A program made the translations under genes and the position numbers. Shown here one piece after another: positions 24,457 through 35,210 of a stretch of 64,000 nt of DNA (its first letter is position 1; each line of letters starts with the position of its first letter). This DNA is from Terebella lapidaria. Taxonomy: Eukaryota; Annelida; Polychaeta; Terebellida; Terebellidae. The stretch spans positions 5,863,001 to 5,927,000 of the forward strand of contig OX424563.1 of assembly GCA_949152475.1 (NCBI GenBank), read 5' to 3'. Below the pieces are notes generated by a model. It was not told the origin of the DNA. It made no database searches and was given only the letters and a program-made list of their open reading frames with translations.

Positions 24457-27400
24457 GTTGGTAACCAGGGAGGAATGGGGCGCCAGACCCCCAAAAACGG
24501 TCACCACACTGCCCACCCCTCGCGACATGGTCTTCATACACCACAGCGCCGGCAGTCATGGAAGCGACCCAGAATCATGTACAGAAATTGTGAAGTCCAT
24601 CCAGAACTTCCACATGGATGACAGAGGTATGGGAGAGAGATGTAGGAGAAGGTACAAGAATGGGCCTAACCATGCAATGACCACATGGATGACAGAGGTA
24701 TGGAAGAGAGATGTAGGAGCAGGTACAAGAATAGGCCTAACCATGCAATGACCACATGGATGACAGAGGTGTGGGAGAGTGATGTAGGAGCAGGTACAAG
24801 AATAGGTCTAACCATGCAATGACCACGTGGATGACAGAGGTATGGAAGAGTGATGTAGGAGCAGGTACAAGAATAGGCCTAACCATGCAATGACCACATG
24901 GATGACAGAGGTATGGAAGAGAGATGTAGGAGCAGGTACAAGAATAGACCTAACCATGCAATGACCACATGGATGAGAGAGGTATGGAAGAGTGATGTAG
25001 GAGCAGGTACAAGAATAGACCTAACCATGCAATGACCACATGGATGACAGAGGTATGGAAGAGAGATGTAGGAGCAGGTACAAGAATAGACCTAACCATG
25101 CAATGACCACATGGATGAGAGAGGTATGGAAGAGAGATGTAGGAGCAGGTACAAGAATAGACCTAACCATGCAATGACCACATGGATGACAGAGGTATGG
25201 AAGAGAGAAGTAGGAGCAGGTACAAGAATAGGTCTAACCATGCAATGACCACATGGAGGACAGAGGTATGGAAGAGGGATGTAGGAGCAGGTACAAGAAT
25301 AGACCTAACCATGCAATGACCACATGGATGACAGAGGTATGGAAGAGAGCTGTAGGAGCAGGTACAAGAATAGACCTAACCATGCAATGACCACATGGAT
25401 TATAGAGGTATGGAAGAGAGATGTAGGAGCAGGTACAAGAATAGACCTAACCATGCAATGACCACATGGATGATAGAGGTATGGAAGAGAGATGTAGGAG
25501 CAGGTACAAGAATAGGCCTAACCATGCAATGACCACATAGATGACAGAGGCATGGAAGAGAAATGAAGGAGCGGGTACAAGAATAGGTCTAACCATGCAA
25601 TGACCACATGGATGACAGAGGTATGGAAGAGAGATGTAGGAGCAGGTACCAGAATAGGCCTAACCATGCAATGACCACATGGATGAGAGAGGTATGGGAG
25701 AAAGATGTAGGAGCAAGTACAAGAATAGGCCTAACCATGCAATGACCACATGGATGACAGAAGTATGGGAGAGAGATGTAGGAGCAGGTACAAGAATAGG
25801 CCTAACCATGCAATGACCACATGGATGACAGAGGTATGGAAGAGAGATGTAGGAGCAGGTACAAGAATAGGCCTAACCATGCAATGACCACATGGATGAT
25901 ATAGGTATGGAAGAGAGATGTAGGAGCAGGTACAAGAATAGGCCTAACCATGCAATGACCACGTGGATGACAGAGGTATGGAAGAGAGATGTAGGAGCAG
26001 GTACAAGAATAGGCCTAACCATGCAATGACCACATGGATGACAGAGGTATGGAAGAGAGATGTAGGAGCAGGTACAAGAATAGGTCTAACCATGAAATGC
26101 CCACATGGATGACAGAGGTATGGAATAGAGATGTAGGAGCAGGTACAAGAATAGACCTAACCATGCAATGACCACATGGATGACAGACGTATGGAAGAGA
26201 GATGTAGGAGCAGGTACAAGAATAGACCTAACCATGCAATGACCACATGGATGACAGAGGTATGGAATAGAGATGTAGGAGCAGGTACAAGAATAGACCT
26301 GACCATGCAATGACCACATGGATGACAGAGGTATGGAAGAGAGATGTAGGAGCAGGTACAAGAATAGACCTAACCATGCAATGATCACATGGATGACAGA
26401 GGTATGGAAGAGAGATGTAGGAGCAGGTACAAGAATAGGCCTAACCATGCAATGACCACATGGATGACAGAGGTATGGAAGAGAGATGTAGGAGCAGGTA
26501 CAAGAATAGACCTAACCATGCAATGACCACATGGATGACAGAGGTATGGAAGAGAGATGTAGGAGCAGGTACAAGAATAGGCCTAACCATGCAATGCCCA
26601 CATGGATGACAGAGGTATGGAAGAGAGATGTAGGAGCAGGTACAAGAATAGACCTAACCATGCAATGCCCACATGGATGACAGAGGTATGGAAGAGAGAT
26701 GTAGGAGCAGGTACAAGAATAGACCTAACCATGCAATGACCACATGGATGACAGAGGTATGGAAGAGAGATGTAGGAGCAGGTACAAGAATAGGCCTAAC
26801 CATGCAATGCCCACATGGATGACAGAGGTATGGAAGAGAGATGTAGGAGCAGGTACAAGAATAGACCTAACCATGCAATGCCCACATGGATGACAGAGGT
26901 ATGGAATAGAGATGTAGGAGCAGGTACAAGAATAGACCTAACCATGCAATGACCATATGGATGACAGAGGTATGGAAGAGAGATGTAGGAGCAGGTACAA
27001 GAATAGGCCTAACCGTGCAATGACCACATGGATGACAGAGGTATGGAAGAGAGATGTAGGAGCAGGTACAAGAATAGGCCTAACCATGCAATGACCACAT
27101 GGATGGTAGAAGTATGGAAGAGAGATGTAGGAGGAGGTACAAGAATAGGCCTAACCATTCAATGACCACATGGAGGACAGAGGTATCGAAGAGAGATGTA
27201 GGCCTGACCATGCAATGACCACATGGATGACAGAGGTATGGAAGAGAGATGTAGGCCTAACCATGCAATGACCACATGGATGATAGAGGTATGGAAGAGA
27301 GATGTAGGCCTAACCATGCAATGACCACATGATTGATAGAGGTATGGAAGAGAGATTTAGGAACAGGTACAAGAATAGGCCTAACCAATGAGTTAAATAA

Positions 27401-28722
27401 GGTCCTTATTTAGCTCATTGGGCCTAACCATGCAACGAACAACTGAAAACACCTGATACAATACAAACCGAAAAGATGTTAGATTTTTGTTTGGATTTGT
27501 TTGGACATCAACCTGCATATTTGAATTGGATCGCCTAATAGCGCGGCTAATTAAGCTACAGAACAATTAGTTACAAACGTTGATCATGTGCTCATTCCTT
27601 CATGATTGTGCAATCAAATTGAATCAACGCATATTGCGACATATTTGTAATATCCTTGTAATTTGTGGGATGATCACTCTGTTATTATTTTGATAGACAT
27701 TCGTGAGCGAGATTATTTCCTAGCTTAATGAGAAAATATTTGGAAAAGTTTCCAATTTGTTACCAATTTTCGCCACTTAATGCTTCACAAAACTAGACGT
27801 TCGGTTGCTACCGGCGACACAGTTGTCAAATGTCAACAATGTCAAATTGAAGGTCAACATCCAAGATCCTAAATCCAATATGGTCTTTAAAAACTAGGAT
27901 TTAATCTAGTTATATGCCATTCCGACCTACATTGTATTATATCTGGCTTAGGAAGAAAATGTTCGTTGTCCATCACATAACTGAAGAAATACAACTGAAC
28001 CATCACAAATATAACTAAACTTACAAAAACATGAAACGATTGCAGAAAACTAAGCCATTAATGCGAAAAGCCCAAGGTAAACGCCATGAAAATTGATGAA
28101 AACGACAGACCACAAACGATTGAAGGCTCCGTGAAATCATCATTCCACTCCAAAACAGTCAACAAATTCCGTTGATCCATATTTGAATACCAGATCACTT
28201 TCGTGAAAGTGACTTACTCCATGTGAATTCACCAGCACTGACACTGTTTGTCACCATGGTTACAGGTTGGGACGACATCGGGTACAACTTCGTGGTGGGC
28301 GAGGACGGACGGGTGTACGAGGGCAGGGGCTGGGAGACCCAGGGAGCCCACTGCCTTAGTTACAACAGCGTGTCCTACGGGATCTGTATTCTAGGCAACT
28401 ACACATCCCGAACCCCCGCACAGGCGGCCCTGGATGTAACCCAGGCCTGGATACAACAAGGAGTGCGACAGGTCAGTCCCCAATACATCGTTCAATAACC
28501 ACTCTGTAGACCAAGCGAAAATTCAGATTTGTTTAACATATTACTGAGGTTCAAATATATCTCACCTGCATGATTATATGCCTACCATAGGGCTATATTG
28601 GTGAGGCATATGAGCTGTTTGGACACCGGGACGGACGAACTACCAGCTGTCCTGGAGACGTGTTGTACGGGATCATCCAGGGCTGGTCTGGCTACAGTCA
28701 CAGGGACATCCCTGTCGTCTGA
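24457..28722 (+). CDS. second PGRP gene, 3 exons seen, first exon not identified
   Basis: Paralogue of the minus-strand PGRP in opposite orientation. Exons: 24457-24626 (acceptor CTCTCAG; starts LVTREEWGARPP), 28266-28471 and 28591-28722. Exon phases and the 206-nt middle exon match the minus gene exactly. The VHHSAG equivalent (IHHSAG), GWDDIGYNF, ELFGHRD and SCPGD are present, so zinc ligands are complete and amidase activity is expected. Several cysteines of the paralogue are replaced, including the first partner of the usual HC...TC disulfide (HG...SC here), which leaves one Cys probably unpaired. No signal peptide was found upstream, so secretion is unproven. Intron 1 is 3.6 kb, mostly a 71-bp minisatellite made from the exon's own 3' end. 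A 49-bp minisatellite follows the stop. It may be a working gene or one with altered expression. Confidence 0.85.
24610..27385 (+). repeat. 71-bp minisatellite built from an exon end and its 5' splice site
   Basis: About 39 head-to-tail copies of 71 bp. The first copy overlaps the last 17 bases of PGRP exon 24457-24626 (CCACATGGATGACAGAG) and its intron start (GTATGG). Later copies repeat both, so a GACAGAG|GTATGG junction recurs every 71 bp (24626, 24697 and so on). Units near 27190-27330 are shorter and lack the AGCAGGTACAAGAATA part. Substitutions are few, so the array is young or homogenised. Confidence 0.95.
27386..27420. mobile_element. 35-bp palindromic insertion with 8-bp target duplication
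   Basis: Arms CAATGAGTTAAATAAGG and CCTTATTTAGCTCATTG pair at 16 of 17 positions around one central T. The 8-bp sequence GGCCTAAC stands on both sides (27378-27385 and 27421-27428), whereas ordinary array units have it once. The CAATG terminus and 8-bp duplication are hAT-like. Confidence 0.7.
27429..28265. other. remainder of PGRP intron 1
   Basis: AT-rich intronic sequence without recognisable exons or complete repeats, ending at the acceptor GGTTACAG before the 28266 exon. Confidence 0.6.
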
Positions 28723-29470
28723 GTGACACATGCTGCCTGGCTACAGTCACAGGGACATCTCTGTCGTCTGAGTGACACGTGCTGCCTGGCTACAGTCCCA
28801 GGGACATCCCTGTCGTCTGAGTGACACGTGCTGCCTGGCTACAGTCACAGGGACATTCCTGTCGTCTGAGTGACACGTGCTGTCTGGCTACAGTCACAGG
28901 GACATCCCTGTCGTCTGAGTGTTACGTGCTGCCTGGCTACAGTCACAGGGACATCCCTGTCGTCTGAGTGAAACGTGCTGCCTGGCTACAGTCACAGGGA
29001 CATCTCTGTCGTCTGAGTGACACGTGCTGTCTGGCTACAGTCACAGGGACATCCCTGTCGTCTGAGTGTTACGTGCTGCCTGGCTACAGTCACAGGGACA
29101 TCCCTGTCGTCTGAGTGACACGTGCTGCCTGGCTACAGTCACAGGGACATCTCTGTCGTCTGAGTGACACGTGCTGTCTGGCTACAGTCACAGGGACATC
29201 CCTGTCGTCTGAGTGTTACGTGCTGCCTGGCTACAGTCACAGGGACATCCCTGTCGTCTGAGTGACACGTGCTGCCTGGCTACAGTCACAGGGACATCCC
29301 TGTCGTCTGAGTGACACGTGCTGTCTGGCTACAGTCACAGGGACATCCCTGTCGTCTGAGTGACACGTGCTGCCTGGCTACAGTCACAGGGACATCCCTG
29401 TCGTCTGAGTGACACGTGCTGTCTGGCTACAGTCACAGGGACATCCCTGTCGTCTGAGTGACACGTGCTG
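28688..29470 (+). repeat. 49-bp minisatellite built from the PGRP C-terminal codons
   Basis: About 16 copies of a 49-bp unit beginning CTGGCTACAGTCACAGGGAC and containing CCTGTCGTCTGAGTGACACG. The first copy is the last 12 codons of the plus-strand PGRP, the TGA stop (28720-28722) and the first 3' UTR bases. All later copies lie in the 3' UTR and each repeats the coding end with its stop. Unit variants (GCTGCC/GCTGTC, GACACG/GTTACG) recur in a higher-order pattern. Confidence 0.95.
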
Positions 29471-29559
29471 GCTGATGTGCTGTACAGGATCATCCATCAT
29501 AGGCTACAGTCAATGAGATTTCCATTTCCTCTTGGTAAAAGATTTCTTCTCTTATTTTT

Positions 29560-29565
29560 AATAAA
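29560..29565 (+). terminator. polyadenylation signal of the plus-strand PGRP gene
   Basis: AATAAA about 840 nt after the stop and the first clear hexamer past the 49-bp array. If it is used, the whole array is transcribed as 3' UTR. Confidence 0.5.
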
Positions 29566-29570
29566 AACTT

Positions 29571-32050
29571 GTAATTACATGCATGATGTTCAATGTCCTG
29601 TGTTTTGTACTTGTGGATATGAAAGAAGTAATATTTGACACACGAGTTATACGTTTATTTATACATTTGTACGCATATACTTAATAAACTGTTCTATATA
29701 CACTGTAACTGATAAACTGAATGACATATTTGGCAAATAAAATGAACACCCATTGGTATTTTGTTCATGCATTGTTCAACATTGGTATTATTCAATGGAT
29801 TACTTGTTCAAGACGTGTATAGACATATGGCTAGATCTACTTATCGTCATGTACCGAGTGGCATACTATTAGTAACCCAGATAGCATTAACAGATGGGAC
29901 CCACATGGGGCCCATATGGGCTGGTATATGGGACCAGCATGGGCAAACCCGGCGGGATCCCTCCGGGTTTTGCACCAGGGCTCCACATGGGACCCATACG
30001 GGCTTGGTAGCTACAGCCCATGAGGGACCCATATGTTGCCCTCAATGTTGCCCCGTATGGGCCCCACATAGGATTTCAATCAGTACCCCCCCCCCCCCCC
30101 CCTTGCTTTTAAAAATGGTTTGATCATGTAGGTATGTGGACATTGCTGCCGGACACAAAGCTGAGGGTGCTGTCTCCCAGTGCATGCCTTGTCAGACAGT
30201 TCTCGAAACCGTGTCTGGCAGCAATGCACTGATACCTAGGATCAAACACGATTATGGAAGACAGAATGAACGGACAGGCCTACCCTGGTACTGCGAAATT
30301 TCAAACAAAGTTGTATGTATGACAAACAGAGAGCACTACCGAAGTGTATCAACATTACCTGACAAGCCACGTTATATGTCAAAATGAATGTAAGGAACAC
30401 AGACAAGCAAATTCACAATTTTATTCTTAGAAATGATCATTTTCAATATTTTTATCTGATATTTCTTGAAAGGGTTTCCAGTATCCAGTGGTAAATTCAC
30501 ATTCGAAATGGTTCATCTCTGTGTTCAATCTTCTGTGACCACAAATTTTGTATATGTAATAATATTTAATCCTCGTTGTACGTGTTGTCGATGTTCAAAT
30601 GCTCCAGGCTCCCCTGGACAACCATCACCTCCTCGTTCTCTTCCCGTGTGCAAATTTTAAACTCTTGTTTTTCGTCAGCTCAATGCCTGTTGAGACGATT
30701 TTATATGCAATGATTAAATATTAGGGGCATGAAAATATATTCAAAATGTCAAAACTATACTCGTACCATACAGAGATGAGACATGCAAACTCTACAAAAC
30801 ATAGCCATTATCACATGCACACACCTGATGTTGTACATGCCATACTGGACCTCAGCTCCGGTAGCCTATGTGTGGTAGGGAAGTATAATCTGCTGAAACG
30901 TTATGATCGTTAATGTTGAGTTTCGACCAACATTGCATGCATTGTAAAAATTCGTATTCGAAATATTGTTTATGCTTACTGTATTTACCCATCACCCAGC
31001 AATTGTCTTCAAACGTCGATGTCTCGAATGCTCTGCAGCTGTCGTGGAATTGTGGAACACTCAGTACGACTTAGTACTCAACCTGCCATACATCAAGAGA
31101 TTTTTACATGTTTTTTCATTATTGCAAAGCAATATCTCTAACGTATTCTGTCAAACATATGTTACAGTACTTGACAAAAACAAACCTGTTCGTTATTGTG
31201 GTGAGGCTTCCAGTTGCCTCCCGAGATTTCCACAGAAAATCCTGCAATATCACAGTGCAGATTTGGGGATATACGTAGGTAATACATGTGTCACGACTGG
31301 TATTTCCTTTTATGATAATGTAATATGAGTATAAAGGGTCCCCTTGTGAACCCCCTCCCCTGCCCCGACTCTTCAAAAGAAAAATATCCGCTGTCAGATG
31401 TTCACTGCACGTTCTGCAACAACATCAATAAAACTGCAAAAAGATTGCTCAAAATCTAAATATTCCCAGAATCTCACCCACACTGTCACTGCCACAATTT
31501 AGAGTCTGTGAAAAATACTCCTATTGCTTGCTATTTTAATCATGTGGCAGCAGAAACCCACAAGACACGTGTTATGGGTTCCTAGTGGCAGCAAAAAGAC
31601 ACATCTAATCAGTCAACGGCTGTCACACTTTTTGAAAGGTTTTTCCTGACAAAAAAAATTGCCCAAGGACCGAAATAATTTTGCACGTTTGTCAATTTTC
31701 AATCCCTCATTATCCTGTTGGGCAGGTACAAGTTTACATTCAATAATATTCAGGATGAAAGTGGATTAATAGCGTAGGATTTTACTTACGTGAAGAACTC
31801 GATCAAGCTTTCATGTTGTCAACTACACGTGCCAAGCAGACGACATTATAGTTGTGAAAAAACTCGCTAGGTGGAGCCGACGTGGATGGGTTCTCCCATA
31901 TGGGGCCCGTGTGGGTCCCATACAAGTAAATTTATATGCGGATTCTGAGGGGCTGCCCAGATGGGACCCAGATGGGTAATGGATGGGGAACCGGGCCCCA
32001 CCTGCCCCGGCTCTTCCCCACATGGGTCCCATCTGGTAGTGCTATCTGGG
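29571..32050. other. intergenic DNA between PGRP and TRP gene 1
   Basis: No coding region is recognised. It contains two inverted copies of an ATGGGACCCA-rich element (listed separately), a C tract at about 30087-30103 and a degraded left end of the main repeat family at about 31652-31690 (TTGCCCAAGGACCGAAA). The rest is unremarkable AT-rich sequence. Confidence 0.6.
29876..30085 (+). repeat. ATGGGACCCA-rich repeat, copy 1
   Basis: Begins CCCAGATAGCATTAACAGAT and continues as degenerate, nearly self-complementary ATGGGACCCA-like units (GGGACCCACATGGGGCCCA and similar), ending near CCCCACATAGGATT before a C tract. A copy with the same CCCAGATAGCA start lies inverted at 31870-32051. Confidence 0.65.
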
Positions 32051-32051
32051 A
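31870..32051 (-). repeat. ATGGGACCCA-rich repeat, copy 2
   Basis: Read on the minus strand it begins TCCCAGATAGCACTACCAGA at 32051 and continues with GGGACCCATGTGGGG-like units to about 31870. Its start lies 26 bp beyond the stop codon of TRP gene 1, so it is probably in that gene's 3' UTR. Confidence 0.65.
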
Positions 32052-32076
32052 AATGTATCCCCACAATTGTTGTTGT

Positions 32077-34689
32077 TCACTCAAAGTACACGACTTCGAA
32101 TGATTGTTTCGTTTTCATGCGGATGTTTTCCCAGGATTCAACGTGTTTTTGTTGGCAGAAAGAGACCAGACACCGAGCTGTGTTGACCAGAAAACTGACT
32201 GGAATCAACATCGTCTGGACCATGACTTCAGTGCCGAGAATCTCGTCCCAACGTTCCACACAACAGATCGCGTGTCTCCATGGCATCTGGTTCAGTTCTT
32301 CTACCGTAGTTGTCATGACAGCGATCACGAGGTTCAGAAGGAGAAGCAAGGAGATGATGGTATAGGCGATGTACGCGATAATAGCGTTGATGTTCACTCT
32401 GAAGTCGTACTCTCCGTAACCCAGGGCAACTTGGTAAGTGGAGAAAAGACTTGTCCAAAGAGTATGGAACCCTATGATTTTATTCGTCGCGCAGTTAGTT
32501 TCATGCATGACGAAGTAGAATATCGTTGCAAAAGCCAGAGAAACGATGCCGAAGATGACCGTGAACTGGAGCAGGTGCTTGGCCATCTTCTTGGTGGTGA
32601 TGACGAAGAAGCCGACCCCCGGCAGAAGTCTCATTGCGTGGATAGAGTGAAGGAAACGCAACATCAGGCAGACGATCACCAGGTTACCCGCAAGAGTTGC
32701 CATGGATACCACGTTCTCGATTTCCCTCTCAAGATCGGCCGCAGCGTGTCCATGGTCGGCAAGGTCTTGAGAATTCTTGATGTAGGCCAGGTACCGCCCG
32801 AACTGGTAGTTCCGTCTGTTAATGGCCTGGGCCCAGAGTTGGTTGGCCATTAGGAAGCCAGCGTAGAGACTGTACATCATGTAGGAGACTACTTGTTCCG
32901 TATGACACCCGGGAAGGCGCCTCAACAGCACTGGCAGGATGCCGTGGATGAGTGATGTGGCCTTGAAGTTATAGTTACAGAAGAGGAAGCCTTGTCTGAC
33001 CACCACGTCCAGAACAACGTGGAGAAGGATGGCGTAGTCTAACACCTTCCTTGTAGGGTTGATAGCGAGTGTCTGGTCTGTGTAGTTCAGGGTCTGTCCT
33101 AAGATGAAACTTGGCTCTAACTCCCCGCAGTCTTCTGAGAGTGACAAAAGAGCTGATGCTGTACAGTTGTCGATGTTGCCCCCCTCAGAGGCCACAACGT
33201 CCAGTATATTGTTCTTCACAGATATTGGCCATTCGTGACAAGTGTCATTCCAAAGTGAAATGTTCTGTTTCCAGTTACCAAAGGCACTTTCTCCGGCCTT
33301 TCTCAACTCCTCGAACTCCAGTTTGATGAAGGATCCGTAGAGGGGCGCAGGGTCCACGTCACCACCATGTAGCATCACAAAGGCCAAGAGGAGGATGGTG
33401 ATGACGAGATAGAACCCGTGACCTACCACGCCAAATGCCGAGTACTGTCTGATCTTGGATGAAAACCACCTGTCCAGCAGCTTGGAGTGGACCAGTCCGT
33501 TGACGTCTGTCTCTGACATGCCCTCCACAGACCGACTTGCTACCAGCTGAAGCAGATACGACTGCTTGCCGTAAATGTCACCGCTCTCGTACTCAGAGAT
33601 GTCAAACTCCCAGACGTTCAATGACGCTACAGGAGCCTCTTCGTTCTCACTCTCCATGTTTTGCACTAGACTACCCTCAACGATCGCGAGGTTGTCGACG
33701 TCGAAGGTGTGCCCGCCCTCAGATACCCACAGTCTGTTCTTGGAGACCCCGAGCCGGAGTGTACCGATACAGCTTTTGTCCACCATGATGAACCGTAGGA
33801 AGTGTGGTGATCCGTACTTGGCAATTGTCTCCAGTGCACTCATCCCGTCGTGGTCCTTTTGTTCAGTAATCAAGCTGCGAAGAAGCTGGACATTCTCAGT
33901 TATGTTGCAAAGAACTCTGTGACACCGAATTGCTTTTTCTGGTTTATCAACTGACAAGTCTGCCAGGTAATGGTAGATGTTATTGTCATTCCTGTCTTGT
34001 CCTGTCAACGGACAACCGGCTTCCAGAAAGCACCTGACCATGGACTCATCTTCAGACAGTAGGGCGAACACCAGGGGCAAATCTATACTTTGCGAGATAT
34101 GCGGCCTGGTGGTGTGATGTATGCTCTGAAGTATAATGTGTACTAAGTAGAATATTGGCGTCAGTATAAGAAAAACTAGAGACCACAACGCAAACATCAT
34201 GGGATGAATGATCTTGACGAATGATGTCCAGCGACTCTCATGGCCCGTGTCTGATTGCTCTTCGTCTTTTATTCCCAAGACCCAGGCCAGTTCCCGGTGC
34301 AGTCCCATGACTCTCAGGCTCTCCAGCACGTCCCTCACCAAGTGAACGTTGCCCCCACGGACGATGTTGAAGAAGCGGCCGAGGTGCCTGGGGCGGCCAG
34401 ACCCGTGAGACGACTCTCTGATCTCGTCCAGAACCAGTGCCAGGAACTTACGTCTGGAGGTGACGAAAGGCCGCTCGCTGTTCTCCTTCCACCAGCGGCT
34501 CTCGGCGGTCGTGGTGGTCATGTAAGGGATGGGGTCCAGGCTGGTGAAGACCTTGTGACCGGACACGTCCCTGGCTGTGATGGGCTCCGTACTCCGACAG
34601 CGCCGCTTGAGAGAGTCCACCTGCTCCAGAGGATTCCATGTGTGTCCGAGACTCGTTAGAGACTCGCAGCTCAACTCAATGTCTTCCAT
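32077..34689 (-). CDS. TRP-superfamily channel-like protein, gene 1, 870 aa
   Basis: Predicted cation channel with a single coding exon. An upstream in-frame ATG (34734) exists, but I chose 34687-34689 because a splice acceptor (CCTTTCAG) ends two bases before it. Order of parts: divergent N-terminus; block shared with genes 2 and 3 (GRPRH...FFNIV.GGNVHLV); hydrophobic segment (MMFALWSLVFLILTPIFYLV); ankyrin-like repeats (LPLVFALLSEDESMVRCFLE onward); S1; a loop of about 110 residues with Cys and N-glycosylation sites; S2-S4; S5; pore segment with QVALGYGEYDF; S6; TRP-box-like helix (TTTVEELNQMPW) and a conserved ending (SWENIRMKTKQSFEVVYFE). The ankyrin part is TRPV-like, whereas the long S1-S2 loop recalls polycystin/TRPML. 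The family is certain only at superfamily level. It is the most diverged of the three paralogues. Confidence 0.85.
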   Translation of the reverse strand: MEDIELSCESLTSLGHTWNPLEQVDSLKRRCRSTEPITARDVSGHKVFTSLDPIPYMTTTTAESRWWKENSERPFVTSRRKFLALVLDEIRESSHGSGRPRHLGRFFNIVRGGNVHLVRDVLESLRVMGLHRELAWVLGIKDEEQSDTGHESRWTSFVKIIHPMMFALWSLVFLILTPIFYLVHIILQSIHHTTRPHISQSIDLPLVFALLSEDESMVRCFLEAGCPLTGQDRNDNNIYHYLADLSVDKPEKAIRCHRVLCNITENVQLLRSLITEQKDHDGMSALETIAKYGSPHFLRFIMVDKSCIGTLRLGVSKNRLWVSEGGHTFDVDNLAIVEGSLVQNMESENEEAPVASLNVWEFDISEYESGDIYGKQSYLLQLVASRSVEGMSETDVNGLVHSKLLDRWFSSKIRQYSAFGVVGHGFYLVITILLLAFVMLHGGDVDPAPLYGSFIKLEFEELRKAGESAFGNWKQNISLWNDTCHEWPISVKNNILDVVASEGGNIDNCTASALLSLSEDCGELEPSFILGQTLNYTDQTLAINPTRKVLDYAILLHVVLDVVVRQGFLFCNYNFKATSLIHGILPVLLRRLPGCHTEQVVSYMMYSLYAGFLMANQLWAQAINRRNYQFGRYLAYIKNSQDLADHGHAAADLEREIENVVSMATLAGNLVIVCLMLRFLHSIHAMRLLPGVGFFVITTKKMAKHLLQFTVIFGIVSLAFATIFYFVMHETNCATNKIIGFHTLWTSLFSTYQVALGYGEYDFRVNINAIIAYIAYTIISLLLLLNLVIAVMTTTVEELNQMPWRHAICCVERWDEILGTEVMVQTMLIPVSFLVNTARCLVSFCQQKHVESWENIRMKTKQSFEVVYFE

Positions 34690-34956
34690 CGCTGAAAGGA
34701 AGGCAGACAACATTGTTATTGATAGAACGATCACATTGACGAAGTTAATATATTGAGATATTTGATGTGGATATAATAAAAAATCTACGTGTACCTATAA
34801 ATATGAGACAAGTACATAATACACATATGTATCCGCGCTACCGCAGATTGGTATGCCTACGTTATATAATATGATTTATCATATAAATAACCCATCTATA
34901 CTTCTTGTATTCCACATTGCCAACAAAGAACATTGATTCAGACAAAAACTCGGTAC

Positions 34957-35210
34957 CTGTGAGCTGTCGGTGGCCGGGCCGGTTTATTGAGAACACAATG
35001 CCAATCAAAGAATACTGCTTCTGGCAACAGTGGAAAGGTTCCACATCCTGATCTGCTTCCTTCTAGCCAGGAAATCTCCAGTTCAACGAAACTCCGGATA
35101 ATATAATCGTCAGTACCAGGCATAAACTTCGATGTTTTATAACCCGCTATGCGAAATGTACTGTTCTTCAGACCGATTCCAAAAGGTAGCCGTCAACGTC
35201 ACTGACGTCA
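34957..35210 (-). promoter_or_regulatory. candidate promoter and leader exon of TRP gene 1
   Basis: On the minus strand: a perfect CRE palindrome TGACGTCA (35203-35210), TATAAAA (35135-35141), a presumed start near 35108, and a 5' splice site CACAG|GTACCG after 34957. The intron would run 34956-34692, 265 bp, to the acceptor just before the ATG. Each element is visible, but the transcript is inferred. Confidence 0.45.

Noticed and set aside
26086-26448. 120-codon minus-strand open frame
   Set aside because: It lies wholly in the 71-bp minisatellite and only exists because the repeat happens to lack stops in that frame for a few units.
24610-29470. CRISPR-like regular arrays
   Set aside because: Units are contiguous without unique spacers, and the genome is animal.
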